The position numbers and the translations under genes are program-made. Of a stretch of DNA of 64,000 nt, positions 12,787 to 23,971 are shown piece by piece (position 1 is the stretch's first letter; each line of letters begins with the position of its first letter). The notes under the pieces were generated by a model, which saw only the letters and a list, made by a program, of their open reading frames with translations, was not told the DNA's origin and did not search any database. The DNA is from Pegoplata infirma (taxonomy: Eukaryota > Arthropoda > Insecta > Diptera > Anthomyiidae). The stretch is taken from the NCBI GenBank assembly GCA_963921195.1, contig OY992539.1:157603307-157667306 (forward strand). Direction: 5' to 3'.

Positions 12787-13199
12787 TAATCATTTTAATT
12801 TCCCGAGTAAAAAAACTAATCTGGTGCTTTATGTAATTATATCTAAATTAATCTGGTATCAGCTCAAAATTGATCTAATCTGATCTCAAAATTGGCTGTA
12901 TCAGAAATTATCTAAAATTATCAATAATATCATATATGATATTATTAGATTTAATAAGATCCGAATTTTGGTCTAATCCTGTTTTGTATAATTTTATCCA
13001 ATTATATTAAACATTATATAAACTGATATTTCATATAAATTTATTTAAAAAAATTTGGAATAGAAATTTAAAAAATAAAACAAATATTTTTATGCAATCA
13101 TTGAATTCATTTAAGTTTATTTTCTTTTAGGTAATATACAAATTTAAATTTACTTAAATAATACATTCATTGTCACTAAAAAGTTAGAATAAAATAAAA

Positions 13200-14400
13200 A
13201 AAAATGTATAACCTCCAACCACAGTATGGTATATGTACTAGGGATATAACCATTTGCATATTTTTGCAAATATCAAAAAGAACCTATCATAGTGAGAAAA
13301 TACGGTGAAAATCAATAAGAAATGTGTCCTATTTTTTCAGAAATGTTAAAAAAGTTGCGGCACCGATCGCGATGAATTTTTGCAAATATTTTTTTTTCAA
13401 TTATTCAAGCAACCCATATTTCTAATATTGAAAACCATACAGCTATTTTTTTTCTTGTTTTATTTTTGTTGTAAAACGACGAAAAACAAAAAAAAAACGT
13501 TGAAAGGGAAGGATTCCCACCAATATAAAAAATTTTAGGTTTTTTAGAAATTGCAATCGGTGCCGAAGGTTTTTGGACCAAAATGACCCCGGTAACGTTT
13601 TTTTATTATCTGTATAACATTTCCAATACCATTATGATAGGTTCTTATTTTGGGTATACCCCAGTGTATACTGACCTTATCATTTCGTGTGTAACATATC
13701 TAAATATCAATCTAGAACCCCATAAAGTATATAATTGCTAAGAGATCGATTCTAAGGCATTCTAGCGATGTCCGTCTGAGGAAAACAAGATACAGTCTAA
13801 AATAAAAGAGCTGGTCTCCTTAAGTTTGGCACAAATATGTCTTACAACAAAGTCCGACAAAAAGAAAATGTCGTTAAACACGAACTGAATAATATACGTT
13901 TGAAACTAAAGAGTAAGTGTATTAAAACTGTATTTACAGTTTTTCACATCGTGATCCTGTTTCCTTTTATAAGGACTTCATTTTTGTAAAATATTTTATA
14001 AGTATTTGTACTTGTCCTAGGATGCCACCATTAATGCCAAATGAAAGAAGAGGATCTCCGCTAATTTTCCCATTTTATTTTTCTGACATATCAGGAAAAA
14101 AGAGGTAAGTAATGTCGTTTCAAAAATGTATCCCTAAATATAATTGAAAATTTTTAACGAAATATTTTGATAAATTTTTTTTCCTGATATAGCAAAATAA
14201 AATGGAAAAATTAGCAAAGATTTTAAAAGGAAACAGGATCACGAAATGGTAAAAACTGTAAATGCAGCTTTACTTCATTTAAACTCTCATTCAGATGTAT
14301 ATAATCCGGTTCATTTTTAATATTGGCTGTCGAACGGTGTAATCATAGGATGGTTAAGTTTGTAAATGGACACAATCGGATAAATAGGAAAAAAGTTTTT
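13200..14400. mobile_element. Dispersed repeats with two small palindromic insertions
   Basis: ACCTCCAACCACAGTATGG (13211) and GATCGATTCTAAGGCATTC (13744) belong to the fly dispersed repeat. Within it, AAGAACCTATCATAGTG (13280) pairs with its inverse at about 13640. TTTACAGTTTTTCACATCG followed by GATCCTGTTTCC (about 13930-13970) pairs with the inverse at 14228-14270. Both look like short foldback MITEs. No gene is seen. Confidence 0.5.
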
Positions 14401-14479
14401 TCCTTGAAGAACTAAACCATACTGTTAACAAATTCAATACAATTTTAATATAATACTTATTTAAATGAATATTTTATAA

Positions 14480-14820
14480 TGCCCACAAAAGGAGATGAGC
14501 CGAAAAATTACATTTTCTAATCTTGTGGGTCTAACTAAGTCCAGAATTTTGATCTTCTGACAAAAAATTGTTTTGTTTTTACAAAAGTATAAAAAAAACT
14601 GTAGAAAATTTCGTTTTTTAGAGGACGGTTAAGTTCTTCAAGAGGGAACTTATTTCCCCCGGTCCTATTTTGCCCAGTTACGAACTTAACCAGTCTATGC
14701 CATATTCGTGCTAAATTTGAAAAGTCTAGCTCTTTTATTTTGCACTGTATCGTGACTTCCACAGACGGACGAACGGGCATGGCTAAACAACATTTCAGCA
14801 CAAAATTCATGTTTTTTAAA
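14480..14820. mobile_element. Fly dispersed repeat fragment
   Basis: It shares TTTTAGAGGACGGTTAAGTT, a TTCCCCC tract, TTGCCCAGTTACGAACTTAA and ACGGACGAACGGGC with copies at 8200-8540 and 36100-36390. Open frames across it are chance readings of the repeat. Confidence 0.6.
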
Positions 14821-14919
14821 AGATCATCTAGTTCGTTATAGTTTTTTTTTTTTGATTTCATCCAAATCTGCGTCGTTTTCACCAAAGAAGACAAATGGGT
14901 CTTCTTTGTACTCATCTAA

Positions 14920-15610
14920 ACGCCCTCGATTATGATTAGCACCACAACATTCTTCTGGTTTTGGTTTGTCTAATAAGTTTTGAACATCGTTCTTCTCAAA
15001 AAAGCATTTTGTTTTTTATGTAAATCCGCAACAAAAAAGCTACCAGTCTTGCAGATGTGTGCTAAAAGTAAACACATTATTATTGTATGATATTTTACTA
15101 AAGAGCGTGTGGAGTTGCCTACACGTTTATCGTCTTCCACAATTTCGGCTACATGTCTTGTAAAGCGTTACTAAATGCTGGAACAGACAAAAAATGCTCT
15201 ACGAGACAGGGTAAATTTAAACGTGTAGCCGGATGAACTTACATATAACAATGATTATTGTCGACTTCATTGGCAAAAACAAAACCAGGTGGTACAGCAT
15301 GTAGTTAAACAGGAGCAGCACACATATCAAGCACTCTGTCCATTAATTTAACATCCAAAATATAATAATTTGTTTGATAATCCATTGGGATTCCAGGGAA
15401 GACACAAGGAGCGTTCCAATCCTTCCATAGACTACCACGTAATACGGTCACACTTTTAACAATTTCGGTAAACATGTTTGTATTATTTCCAGCAAAGTAT
15501 TCGCTTCAACAATAAATCCAGACACTGGGAATATTGTTTTTCATGTATATATCAGGACTAGGTTCTTCTTTCCGGTTTTGCATCAATAGCCTGAAATCAA
15601 TTGGTATGGT
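14920..15610 (-). pseudogene. NSUN2-like RNA cytosine-5 methyltransferase pseudogene fragment
   Basis: Reading the - strand from about 15600 downward gives a broken frame whose central part contains DVKLMDRVLDMCAAP. That is the SAM-binding motif I of NOL1/NOP2/Sun methyltransferases. It is followed after a stop by PPGFVFANEVDNNHCYM and HPATRLNLPCLV, and further on by CKTGSFFVADLHKKQ, matching in order the segments I recall for NSUN2 (tRNA m5C methyltransferase). The GSKT half of motif I is replaced by a stop. The part that should hold the two catalytic cysteine motifs (PC and TC) is missing between the last two blocks, and at least three more stops interrupt the frame. The gene it came from would be nuclear and would methylate tRNA. 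This copy cannot encode an active enzyme. Whether it is a retrocopy or a broken duplicate cannot be told here. Confidence 0.6.
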
Positions 15611-15828
15611 ACATGTAAACAACTTATACTTCGAATGTCGAACCACAAAAAATACTTACATTTTAAAGCTATTTCAGTTATTCAACAAAGAACTTGTAAA
15701 CTTGTATTTTCTATGTTGTAAACAATAAAAATGTAAAATTATTCTCACTAAAATAACAACTGCTGACAAAAATTTGTTTCTGTCAATAAGTTTCTTGTGT
15801 TGTTGAATGAAATTTGTTTCTTCTTACT

Positions 15829-16050
15829 AGTGTTGTAAATGTATGTACATATTTGGGTATTTGATACTGACGGGTACTCAATACTCAAAAGTAGTTACTT
15901 AAGTGTCTCTTCACAATATAGCAGCAAGCAGCAAACAGCAAAATTTTTACATGTATTTTGTTGCTGTCGCAACAACAAAATACATACATGTACAAATTTT
16001 GCTGTCTGCTGCTGTATTGTGAATAGACACTAATACTTAAAATGTTGTAA
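15829..16050. mobile_element. TAGTGTTGTAAA-type repeat with nested palindromic MITE
   Basis: The start TAGTGTTGTAAATG matches the element at 16252. Inside it, 15903-16032 is a near-perfect palindrome: AGTGTCTCTTCACAATATAG against its inverse, with GCAGCAAGCAGCAAACAGCA-type arms. No gene. Confidence 0.55.
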
Positions 16051-16251
16051 TTTTTCTAAGCAAAATGGATTTTTGTCTCACTCACGCTCACACTTACAAA
16101 AAAAATTTGAATCACTCGCTTAAAGTAAATTACTCAATATATTTGTATGAACCAACGAGCGATCACTTATTTTAAAGTGATTGTTCAACAAAAGAAATCA
16201 AAAATAATGGTAAACCTGAAAAAAATATATTTTTTTTAAATCACGCAAACT

Positions 16252-16668
16252 AGTGTTGTAAATTGTGGTTACTTTTGACTACTCAATACTACTCGATACT
16301 TTTTCAACTGAGTACTCGATACTACTCAATACTTTTTTTGAAATTGAAAAATTTAAAAATAGAGCTTTATAAATTACAATTTTATTAATTTTTATCAAAA
16401 TTCTATTTGTGTTTGCATAACAATGTATTCGCTTTTATGTTTAGATTATTTTTAATCAATTTAAAATTTTTTTTTGTAGAAAAAAAAAACTAAAATATTT
16501 TTCATACACAGACTTGCATTTTATGGTTATATTTGTTGGTTAAATTATGCATTTCAAGTGAAAAAATACAACCCTGAAAGTATTGAGTACTTTTGAGTAT
16601 TGAGTACTCCAAAAAATAGGCAGTATTGAGTACTCAGTACTCAAATACTCAATACTTTTACAACACTA
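16252..16668. mobile_element. hAT-like MITE (TAGTGTTGTAAA ends)
   Basis: Terminal repeats TAGTGTTGTAAA are flanked by a perfect 8-bp duplication, ACGCAAAC (16244-16251 and 16669-16676). Both subterminal zones are runs of TACTCAATACTAC/GAGTACT words. 417 bp, non-coding. Confidence 0.85.
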
Positions 16669-16872
16669 ACGCAAACTAACGAAGTGGTGTGATATTTAAA
16701 ATCAAATGCATTCAGTGGATATCAACATCGAATGGATTTTTTAGAGAATTCATTCGAAAAGGATTTCATTCTTCGAAGCTCTGCTGGTACAAAGTTATTT
16801 AATTTTTGTCTATTTTGTCTATAACGTTAAAATAATGAAACAAAAAAATGTTCCTAAAGTGCGTATGATACT

Positions 16873-17003
16873 TGCTTGTTTTTCAACTTTTCAAGCAGCT
16901 TTATTAGGGGTTTTCTATGAACTCCACACAAAAATTGTGTATTTATCGAAATTCTTGTAGAAAAACCCTGATAAAGTTGTTTGAAAAGTTCAAAAACAAG
17001 GTT
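16873..17003. mobile_element. Short palindromic MITE
   Basis: TTGTTTTTCAACTTTTCAA... at 16876 is mirrored by TTGAAAAGTTCAAAAACAA ending near 17000. The arms are about 45 bp with a short centre. Confidence 0.6.
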
Positions 17004-17061
17004 ATATTAAAATTAGAATTAGCAACAATCTTCCAGGTTTGGTTTTTAATCATTTTAATTT

Positions 17062-17885
17062 GGTAAAAATATAAATTAATTTTTGTTATAATTTTTATTA
17101 TTTCTTTTCCTTTTTATAATTTGTTTTTCTTTTTTTTTGTATAAAATTACATAAAATAATATCAAAATTAACTTAGAAAATTTTTGCTTATTTGCTGTAA
17201 TATAATAATATATTATTTGACATGGTACCATATATATTTATATGTGGAGTTGTATTTAATTTGGCCAATCTTGTATATTTATATACGGCATATATAATAA
17301 TATATGTGACCACATATAAAAATATATAACATTATCTGAGACTATATTGGAAATTATTGAAATATTTTTTCCAATACATAATTTTATCTAGAAACATATA
17401 GTGTCAGATATAAACATATACAAATCTATATTCCTATACAACATTGTATATGACTATATCATTTCTTTTTTACTCGGGTTGGTAAAAATCTAAATTAACT
17501 TTTGTTATTTGTTTTTCTCTTCAACAATTTTTATTTTTTTTTTTGTATAAAATTACATAAAATAATATCAAAATTAACTTAGAAAATTTTTGCTGTTATT
17601 GCTGTAATATAATAATTTATTATTTGACATGGTATCATATATATTTATATGTGGAGTTGTATTTAATTTGGTCAATCTTGTATATTTATACACGGCATAT
17701 ATAATAATATATGTGACCACATATAATAATATATAACATTATCTGAACCTATATTGGAAATTATTGAAATATTTTTTCCAATACATAATTTTATCTAGAA
17801 ACATATAGTGTCAGATATAAACATATACAAATCTATATTCCTATACAATACTGTATATGACTATATCATTTCTTTTTTACTCGGC
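17062..17885. repeat. Tandem duplication of a 419-bp unit
   Basis: Unit 1 (17062-17480) and unit 2 (17481-17885) are nearly identical. Both run from GGTAAAAAT to TATATCATTTCTTTTTTACTCGG, and both end in the ACTCGG terminus of the foldback family. They differ by small indels in the T-rich part (17100-17140 against 17510-17545). Confidence 0.85.
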
Positions 17886-18247
17886 AAACACCAAAAACAG
17901 TTGTGTCTTCGGGACTTATACAATTTAGATACGCCCCATTTTTTTGTTCTAAAAGTGCTATAACAGTACCATATTTTTTGTTTTTAAAGCGCTTTTAAGG
18001 CGCTTTAAAATAGAAACGGCATACCGTTTACCGTGGTTATCATTTTGGACGCTGGGAGAGTACTAAATTGTGATGCTTTCCCAGCACACAAGCGACCATA
18101 AAAGGTACTTTGCCAGCGCTCTTCCGTTCGTATTTTTCTGCCTGGGTAATTTCGAAAGATAACTCTGAAGCATATCGAGCGTTTTATTTCAAACGTACCA
18201 CGAAAAAAAATGTTGTTGGATCAAAGGCATTCTTACGGAGCTTATAG
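17886..18247. other. Non-coding stretch, nothing recognised
   Basis: No open frame, repeat boundary or RNA gene could be supported in this interval. Confidence 0.4.
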
Positions 18248-18255
18248 CCCGGAAC

Positions 18256-19200
18256 CAGGGCTGCCATATTTGCCGATTTATCGGCATTTTGCCAATTTTT
18301 TGCCTTAAAATTATCAAAGTGCCGATTTGCCGATTTTTGCTCCAAAAATGCAGATTTTTTGATCAACTCAAAGAACACTGTCGCTTTTTATACCCTCCCT
18401 TTTGTAATAGAAGGTATATTTATATAAGTTAGTCATTTCGTTCAAAATATAGGTCTAGCACCCCATAAATTATATATGTATATTCATGGTCCTCGAACGA
18501 TTTTATGTCAATCTACTGATGTCCGCCCGGGTGGAGCGATTTTGTTTTTTATTTCGCTTAGAGTCGGGGTCGGTGCAGTTGCCTTTAAGGGTCAACATTG
18601 ACACAAAAAATTATTGGACCTGTGGGAAATGTCTTTGGGCTACTTTTTTCTCTAAAAAATCGGAAATATCTGAACAAAGTGAAAAAATATTTTTTTTTTG
18701 CTGAAAATATATGTTAATATTAAGACATTACTGAAAAATCGTTGCTATGGTAATCGAATTTTTTTTTTGTCTGTAAAAATTTTAGTTTTTTCTTTTCTTC
18801 TTTTTTTGCACAAAAAAAAAAAAAAAAAGTAAAAATTGTCTGTAAAAATTTTAGTTTTTTCTTTTCTTCTTTTTTTGCACAAAAAAAAAAAAAAAAAGTA
18901 AAAAAATAGGGAGGGACCAAAAAAATTATCCTTTCACTTTTTAAATAAAAAATATTTTTATTTTTTTCACTTTGTCCGAAATTGTCCGATTTGCATTCCT
19001 AAAAAGGTTATAAACATTTATTAATTGCTTAATTGTTCTATTTTGTTATTTTTTGTCAACAAAAATAAGTTTTATTGTATTTTAATGGTTATTTTTCAAT
19101 TGCCGATTTTTTGCCGATTTTTTTAAGTTGAAGTGCCGATAATGCCGATTTTTTTTTTTTAAATTTGCCGATTTTTCATAAAAATCATCTGGCACCCCTG
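18256..19200. mobile_element. hAT-type element (CAGGGCTGCCA ends)
   Basis: Left end CAGGGCTGCCATATTTGCC and, in reverse, right end CAGGGGTGCCAGATGATTT; the 8-bp duplication CCCGGAAC is at 18248-18255 and 19201-19208. The subterminal zones repeat TTTGCCGATTT. A piece of the fly dispersed repeat (TATACCCTCCC, 18391-18510) and a 69-bp tandem duplication lie inside. No transposase is seen. Confidence 0.85.
18771..18908. repeat. Two tandem copies of a 69-bp T/A-rich unit
   Basis: CTGTAAAAATTTTAGTTTTT followed by CTTTTCTTC, a T-run and a 17-A run is repeated exactly at 18771-18839 and 18840-18908. Confidence 0.9.
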
Positions 19201-19208
19201 CCCGGAAC

Positions 19209-20106
19209 TAAAAAATCGAGGAACAAAAGTTTAAGCTTTTCGGTAAATTGAGCGACATGGCAAAATTGAGCAATTCGCTTTACGTTTATTTTTTCTACAG
19301 TAACTCAACAACTCTTAAATTTTCGAAAAATGTGCATTTAATTTAATAGAGGTTTGTTTGGGCTAACGATTGGCATTATTTGTTTTTGGACAAAACTCAG
19401 AACTATTGTAGTAAATAATTTATTTGAAGTGAAGAAAAATACATTTATACAATTGAATAACAAAAACATTGTTACTTTGTAAAAATAAAAGTTCCAAACA
19501 ACACAAAGTACATAGAAAGGATAACAAAACATAACACTATATATATGTAAATAACTTCCACACTTTCCCTTGTTATGTGATGTTATATCGTCATTCGTTC
19601 GAATTTAATTCTTGCGCCTCTTTCTTTCCCTGGTTCTTGAGATCTCCAATCTTTTACTGAAATTATTAGCTGAAATTCTTTTAATATCAGCATCTCTATT
19701 CCGTTTTGTTTTGAAATTATTCCTTATATTTATTTGCGTGTCCATTACTTGACTATTTACTTCTGGACAAATAGCTTTAATGCACAGTGGTTTCCCTTGT
19801 ATGGGCAAGCGGTCAAAAATCAATATCTTCAAAACTAAAAAAACTAGAGTCTTCAGAAGAACTTAAAGTTTGCAAATTTTTAGGAAAAAATATTAACAAC
19901 TGTAGCCACAGTAGTCATTTGATCTTTGAAGGGTTAATTGGCTTATAGATCTGTTTTAAGAATCTTTGAACTAAATATCAATATGAAAATTTTATGGTTT
20001 TAATTTCCATATTGATATTTTCAAAACTTCTAACACTATCGCGAATACAATTAATTATAAGAATTAAAATTTGACCTTTGTTTTGACCCTTTTCAAAAAG
20101 CTACAC
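19209..20106. other. Mostly featureless AT-rich interval
   Basis: Apart from the small open frame at 19605-19832, no repeat ends or genes are supported here. Around 20000 there is a short palindrome, ATATCAATATGAAAATTTTATG... against CCATATTGATATTTTCAAAA. Confidence 0.35.
19605..19832 (-). CDS. Unidentified small basic open frame
   Basis: A 75-residue open frame on the - strand ends in a very basic tail (RTRERKRRKN). A stretch with ICPEVNSQVMDTQINIRNN precedes it. I do not recognise the family. A T-rich run ending in AG lies just upstream on the - strand, so it could be a last exon or an exon remnant. No neighbouring coding sequence supports it. It may equally be chance or old transposon coding sequence. 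Confidence 0.2.
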   Translation of the reverse strand: MKILIFDRLPIQGKPLCIKAICPEVNSQVMDTQINIRNNFKTKRNRDADIKRISANNFSKRLEISRTRERKRRKN

Positions 20107-20110
20107 TTAA

Positions 20111-21102
20111 CCCTTTAATGACCACAGGCAAGTACGCTTGCCAAAGAATTTTGGCGATTATTTTCGTTTAAGTAAGAGATACGATAAAAATATTAATAGA
20201 TGAATTGTAGAGTATGGTTTCCGCAACAAAATTTTAGTTTTCACTAAGTTTCCAACTTGATCCACTTACTCACTGTAAGCCCTCAAAGTTTGTAAAATAG
20301 TTTTCTCTATTTTAGGGACAAAAGGATCTTTACTTGTTGAGCACAATCGGGGGCAAGAAGGGGGTAGAGTTCCAAATTCTTGTAGGGTAACTATTAGTGC
20401 CCGACCGAATATGCTGCTTCGGTTTCAGCCAAAAAGCACTGTTCGGCCACATTTTTGGCCGAATATAGCCGAATACCAAATAATTGTAATAAATTTGTAC
20501 TCACGAGTTAAAAACACACTAAACACACTTTGAATCACATTAGTAAGCCACAAAAACATCTTACAAAGCGTTTTTGCACCTAAAACAAGATTTTACACTA
20601 AAAAATAAATTCCGATAGAAAAAAATTTACACTCAAAAAAATTTTTATTTACAGAAATATCTGAGAACAGTTTTTTCTCAAAATAAATCATTCTAGACAA
20701 AATTTTTTATACATTTGTGAATTCCGCCAAGTCGAGATTTACTTTTTTTCTTGTTTTTACTACAAAAATATTTTTTTTTTAATATTCGGCTTCGGCTTTG
20801 GTTTCGGCCGAATAGTGAAAATTTGGTTAAATATTCGGCTTCGGCAAAAAAAGGAGTATTCTGTGGGACACTAGTAACTACTATTGAGTTGCAGATCTTT
20901 AAAATCACAGCCAGTAGCAAATAGCTTTGGCCAGAACTGCGGAATCGTCAAAGGCCAACTTTTTTCCCCAAGAAAAATAAGGGGGAAGGAGAGAGGGTAG
21001 GGGTCAAATTTTTTTGTTTCTAAATTGTTACTATGTTACAGATCACGACCATTAACAGAAACTCAAAATCGCTTCGGCAGAAAATGTATGGTTGTCAAAG
21101 GG
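20111..21102. mobile_element. piggyBac-type MITE (TTAA target)
   Basis: CCCTTTAATGACCACAGG on the left and, in reverse, CCCTTTGACAACCATAC on the right both abut TTAA (20107-20110 and 21103-21106). TTAA plus CCC-starting ends is the piggyBac signature. A nested element interrupts it at 20395-20873. A related left end (TTAACCCTTTAATGACC) occurs at 31332. There is no transposase. Confidence 0.75.
20395..20873. mobile_element. hAT-like MITE related to 4677-5194
   Basis: Ends TAGTGCCCGACCGAATATG and, in reverse, TAGTGTCCCACAGAATACT. The 8-bp duplications GTAACTAT and GTAACTAC differ by one base (20387-20394, 20874-20881). The interior has the same GGCTTCGGCTTTGG/TTCGGCC words as the 4.7-kb MITE. 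Confidence 0.75.
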
Positions 21103-21106
21103 TTAA

Positions 21107-22103
21107 ACCGACAGTCAAATGCCTTAAAATTGCAATATAAAGTTTAGAACGACAATTTAAAAAAAAAAGTAAGTCAAATACCGTAAAATTGCAATATAAA
21201 GTTTAAAATAACAATAAATCACATCCATATGCGAAAATATGCAAAAACCCGCGGCTACAATAATTTTTAATTTAAAAAGGGGTAAAAAATCTTCAATTTG
21301 ATGTATAAAAAGTTGTGGGCAGATGAGGGCCAAATAACTAAAAGTCTATTTGAAAAAGTAGTTTTTAAAAAAAGTGTGTTTTGAAAAGGTCAAAAAAGTA
21401 TTCTTCAGGGATTTTTAATGGGCTTATATTTTTGCAGCTTTTATTATTTAATTTGGTAGAAAATTGGTTAAAATTTAATGTTTGTAGAGTTTTTGGAAAC
21501 TTCTGCCACAATATCGCGTATAACTTTTTAGATAAACTTAAGAATTATTTTATGACTATGCAACCACAATATATGCAACACAAACATTCCCCCACCTTCA
21601 ACGAACACAAACATTAAATCTCGTAAAAAAAAACAAGAAAGTTGGTTAGATTTATAAAGTTTAGAGTGTTATCAATAAATTTAGTGCAATAAAGCTTAGA
21701 AAAAAACATAAATTTTTTTGATTTTTGACCAATGGGGGAAACCACTGTGTTGTAGTGCAATCCGATTTAATTTGATAAATATTTAATCAAGGCAACTCGA
21801 CACAAATTTGACCACTCCTCCCAAGCCCTGTTTTTGAAAAATTTAAAAACCAAAAACGCAATTTTCTTTGTTCCATATAGGGTCATCCATACAACCTATT
21901 CAGAAATTCACGGGACATATGTTTTTCTGTATCGGGACAATTGGTGGGGAATGCCTCATACATACTGTATGTAAAAATCCACAATAATAAAAAAGTTTAA
22001 AAACTTATTATATTGTATGTGAGATTAAGTACAAAATATCGTAAAATATCGAATTTTAATTACTCTAAGAATATGCGAAAAATTTTAATTTTTTAGATAG
22101 AGG
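21107..22103. other. Non-coding interval upstream of the VPS13 exon
   Basis: It contains a short duplication of AAAATTGCAATATAAAGTTTA (about 21125 and 21186) and otherwise AT-rich sequence with stops in all frames. No exon was found. If the gene is real, this is intron. Confidence 0.4.
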
Positions 22104-22111
22104 GTTTGGAA

Positions 22112-22307
22112 CATAGAGAAACATAGAGGCGAAGGTGAAAGAAAAAATAATATCACTATCTTTTTCTAATTTCTCACACGTACGTTGTCGATGTGAATTC
22201 ACCACACAATACATGTTTACAAGTCGTACTTTGTCAACAAATACATGTATACAAGTTGTACTTTGACAACTCAATTTTTGACGCCTTCGCCTCTATGTTT
22301 CTCTATG
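22112..22307. mobile_element. 196-bp hAT-like MITE 63 bp before the VPS13 exon
   Basis: Perfect terminal repeats CATAGAGAAACATAGAGGCG are flanked by the 8-bp duplication GTTTGGAA (22104-22111 and 22308-22315). It contains two similar ACATGTNTACAAGTNGTACTTTG blocks. It is probably young, since both ends and the duplication are intact. Confidence 0.9.
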
Positions 22308-22370
22308 GTTTGGAATATGAGTAATCGATAAATTTTAAATATTTTTTGTTTAAATAAAAATCAATTTTAG

Positions 22371-23480
22371 GTTCAATACAAGGAAATAATAGAATGCATA
22401 TCAAATCTGGAAATAATTAAGCAAATAAGGTCATTTAAAATCTTGAAACCTGCCAATCCTATATTAAATAATGCTAAAATGTGGTGGAAATATGCAGCAT
22501 TATGCCACGGTTTTGTATTTCGCAGTGTAGATGAAAAATGGAAAATTGCAAAAGACAATATACGTTATATTCAAATATATAAACGTTTATTAGTCAATCC
22601 AAGTGAAAATATGTCAAAAGAAGAAAAGCAATTCAAAATTGAAATGGAAAAACTTAGAAGTCTTGATGAGCTAAAATTTTTAAGAGGTATAAGCTGCGCA
22701 AATGTATCAACTAAAGGAATGAATTTGCGAAATCGCAATATTAACCAAGATAAAGGTATTTTGTACCATTGGTTTCCCAATTGGCTTGGTTGGTATGGAA
22801 ATTCAGACCACACAAATGTTAACGCATCATCCACACATAATACTGATGAATCCTATAAGAACATAGAGGACGACATTTTAATTGCTTTGAAGGAAACCAT
22901 TGAAAATGATACATTCTCCAAAAGGGATGCAATTTTTGCAAATTGTACTTTTGCTCTCTCTGATGGACGGATATCTTTGACATCAAATCGTTGTGATACA
23001 GAACTGGTTATGTTGGATATGGAATTTCAAAATCTAATTTCTTTTGTAGAAATCAAGCCTAAGTTGAGTTCGTATCGCGTAGGTATATCTTTGGGATCTG
23101 TTAGTTTAAATGATAAACTCACTGAATCTACAGAATTTCCCTACTTAATACGACCTCAAATACAAGAAAGTCAAAAGTCACTGTACAATGACTTCATGAG
23201 TCTTTTTACGAGAAAATCTATTAACGCTGACAGTGAAGAACCATGGTTTCAGTTACAGTATGAAAGAAGTCCTCCAGAGCACCAGTCCGATTATCGATTG
23301 ATAATTAAATCGAAAAGTCTTGATGTTGTCTACAATGAAAGTACGTTAAAGTGGCTGGTATTATTTTTCAAGAAGCCACTAAGTGAGCGAAAAACCATGA
23401 GTATGTTTAATGAACAGGAGAACCAGGCATCACGTTTGAAGTTTTTTAAAAATTGGAAAAGTGTACTTATGGGACAAAAG
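22371..23480 (+). CDS. Vps13D: Internal exon of a VPS13-family lipid-transfer protein, VPS13D-like
   Basis: The exon follows a T-rich tract ending TTTTAG (22370) and ends at a good donor, CAAAAG/GTAAAT (23480/23481). It is 1110 bp, 370 codons, phase 0 at both ends and without a stop. Early on it encodes the VPS13 signature WWKYAAL, then WFPNWLGWYG, KRDAIFANCTF and FQLQYERSPP. These match the N-terminal third of VPS13 proteins, where the chorein region and its extension form a lipid-conducting groove between organelle membranes. The WFP..GWYG and KRD.IFA blocks look most like VPS13D (mitochondria-ER-peroxisome contacts), a call made from memory of the family. Coding frame and splice sites look functional. 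The oddity is isolation: full-length VPS13D exceeds 3000 residues, yet no other exon appears within 22 kb upstream or 40 kb downstream. Either the introns are giant and packed with transposons, or this is a stranded duplicate. Confidence 0.8.
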
Positions 23481-23925
23481 GTAAATATAAAGAAATTTAT
23501 TAAAATATAAAGTGAACACCTTTTTTAATTGAAATTCAGATAAATATTAATTTAGAAATCCCAATAGAAATTCAGAAAACGTCAATTCGTCGCCTTATTA
23601 TTGTTTTGCTCCATACGCCATTTTTGAAGAAATTTAAAACCTTTTTTCAAATTTAAGATATCCAGAATTTCCTAAGAAAAAACACACCATTTTGACGTTT
23701 TTTTTTTTTTTAAATTTGCGTTTTGGAAATGGCTCTAGATTATTTAAAAATAAACGGATCTTGCATATTTTTGGAATGAAGATTAATTATATTGGTACTA
23801 TTCATACTTGGGAACAAAGCATTGAGGCATTAGTTTTTTCATGTAAAATGCCAATGAAGTAGCAGGCATTGTTTTTTCATACAAAAGTAATGCCAGGTCC
23901 CAAGTATGGTACTATTCTACATACC

Positions 23926-23946
<21 letters not shown>
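23481..23946. other. Probable intron, nothing recognised
   Basis: Sequence after the splice donor is AT-rich with frequent stops. GGCATTAGTTTTTTCATG and GGCATTGTTTTTTCATAC (about 23826 and 23866) form a short duplication. The interval leads into an (AAT)n tract and then the hexanucleotide satellite. Confidence 0.4.

Positions 23947-23971
<25 letters not shown>

Larger units (their letters stand above)
12802..17478. mobile_element. Possible large CCCGAGTAAAAAA-bounded segment
   Basis: A CCCGAGTAAAAAAACT end at 12802 and the inverse CTTTTTTACTCGGG ending at 17478 are flanked by TT on each side. The empty target (AATTTGGTAAAAAT) is present at about 17057-17070. They may be the two ends of one insertion, or ends of separate elements brought together. 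The interior holds fly repeats, the NSUN2 pseudogene and MITEs. Confidence 0.35.

Noticed and set aside
14535..14915. 126-residue - strand frame
   Set aside because: It crosses the dispersed repeat (ACGGACGAACGGGC block) and shows no family motif; repeat copies elsewhere do not keep it open.
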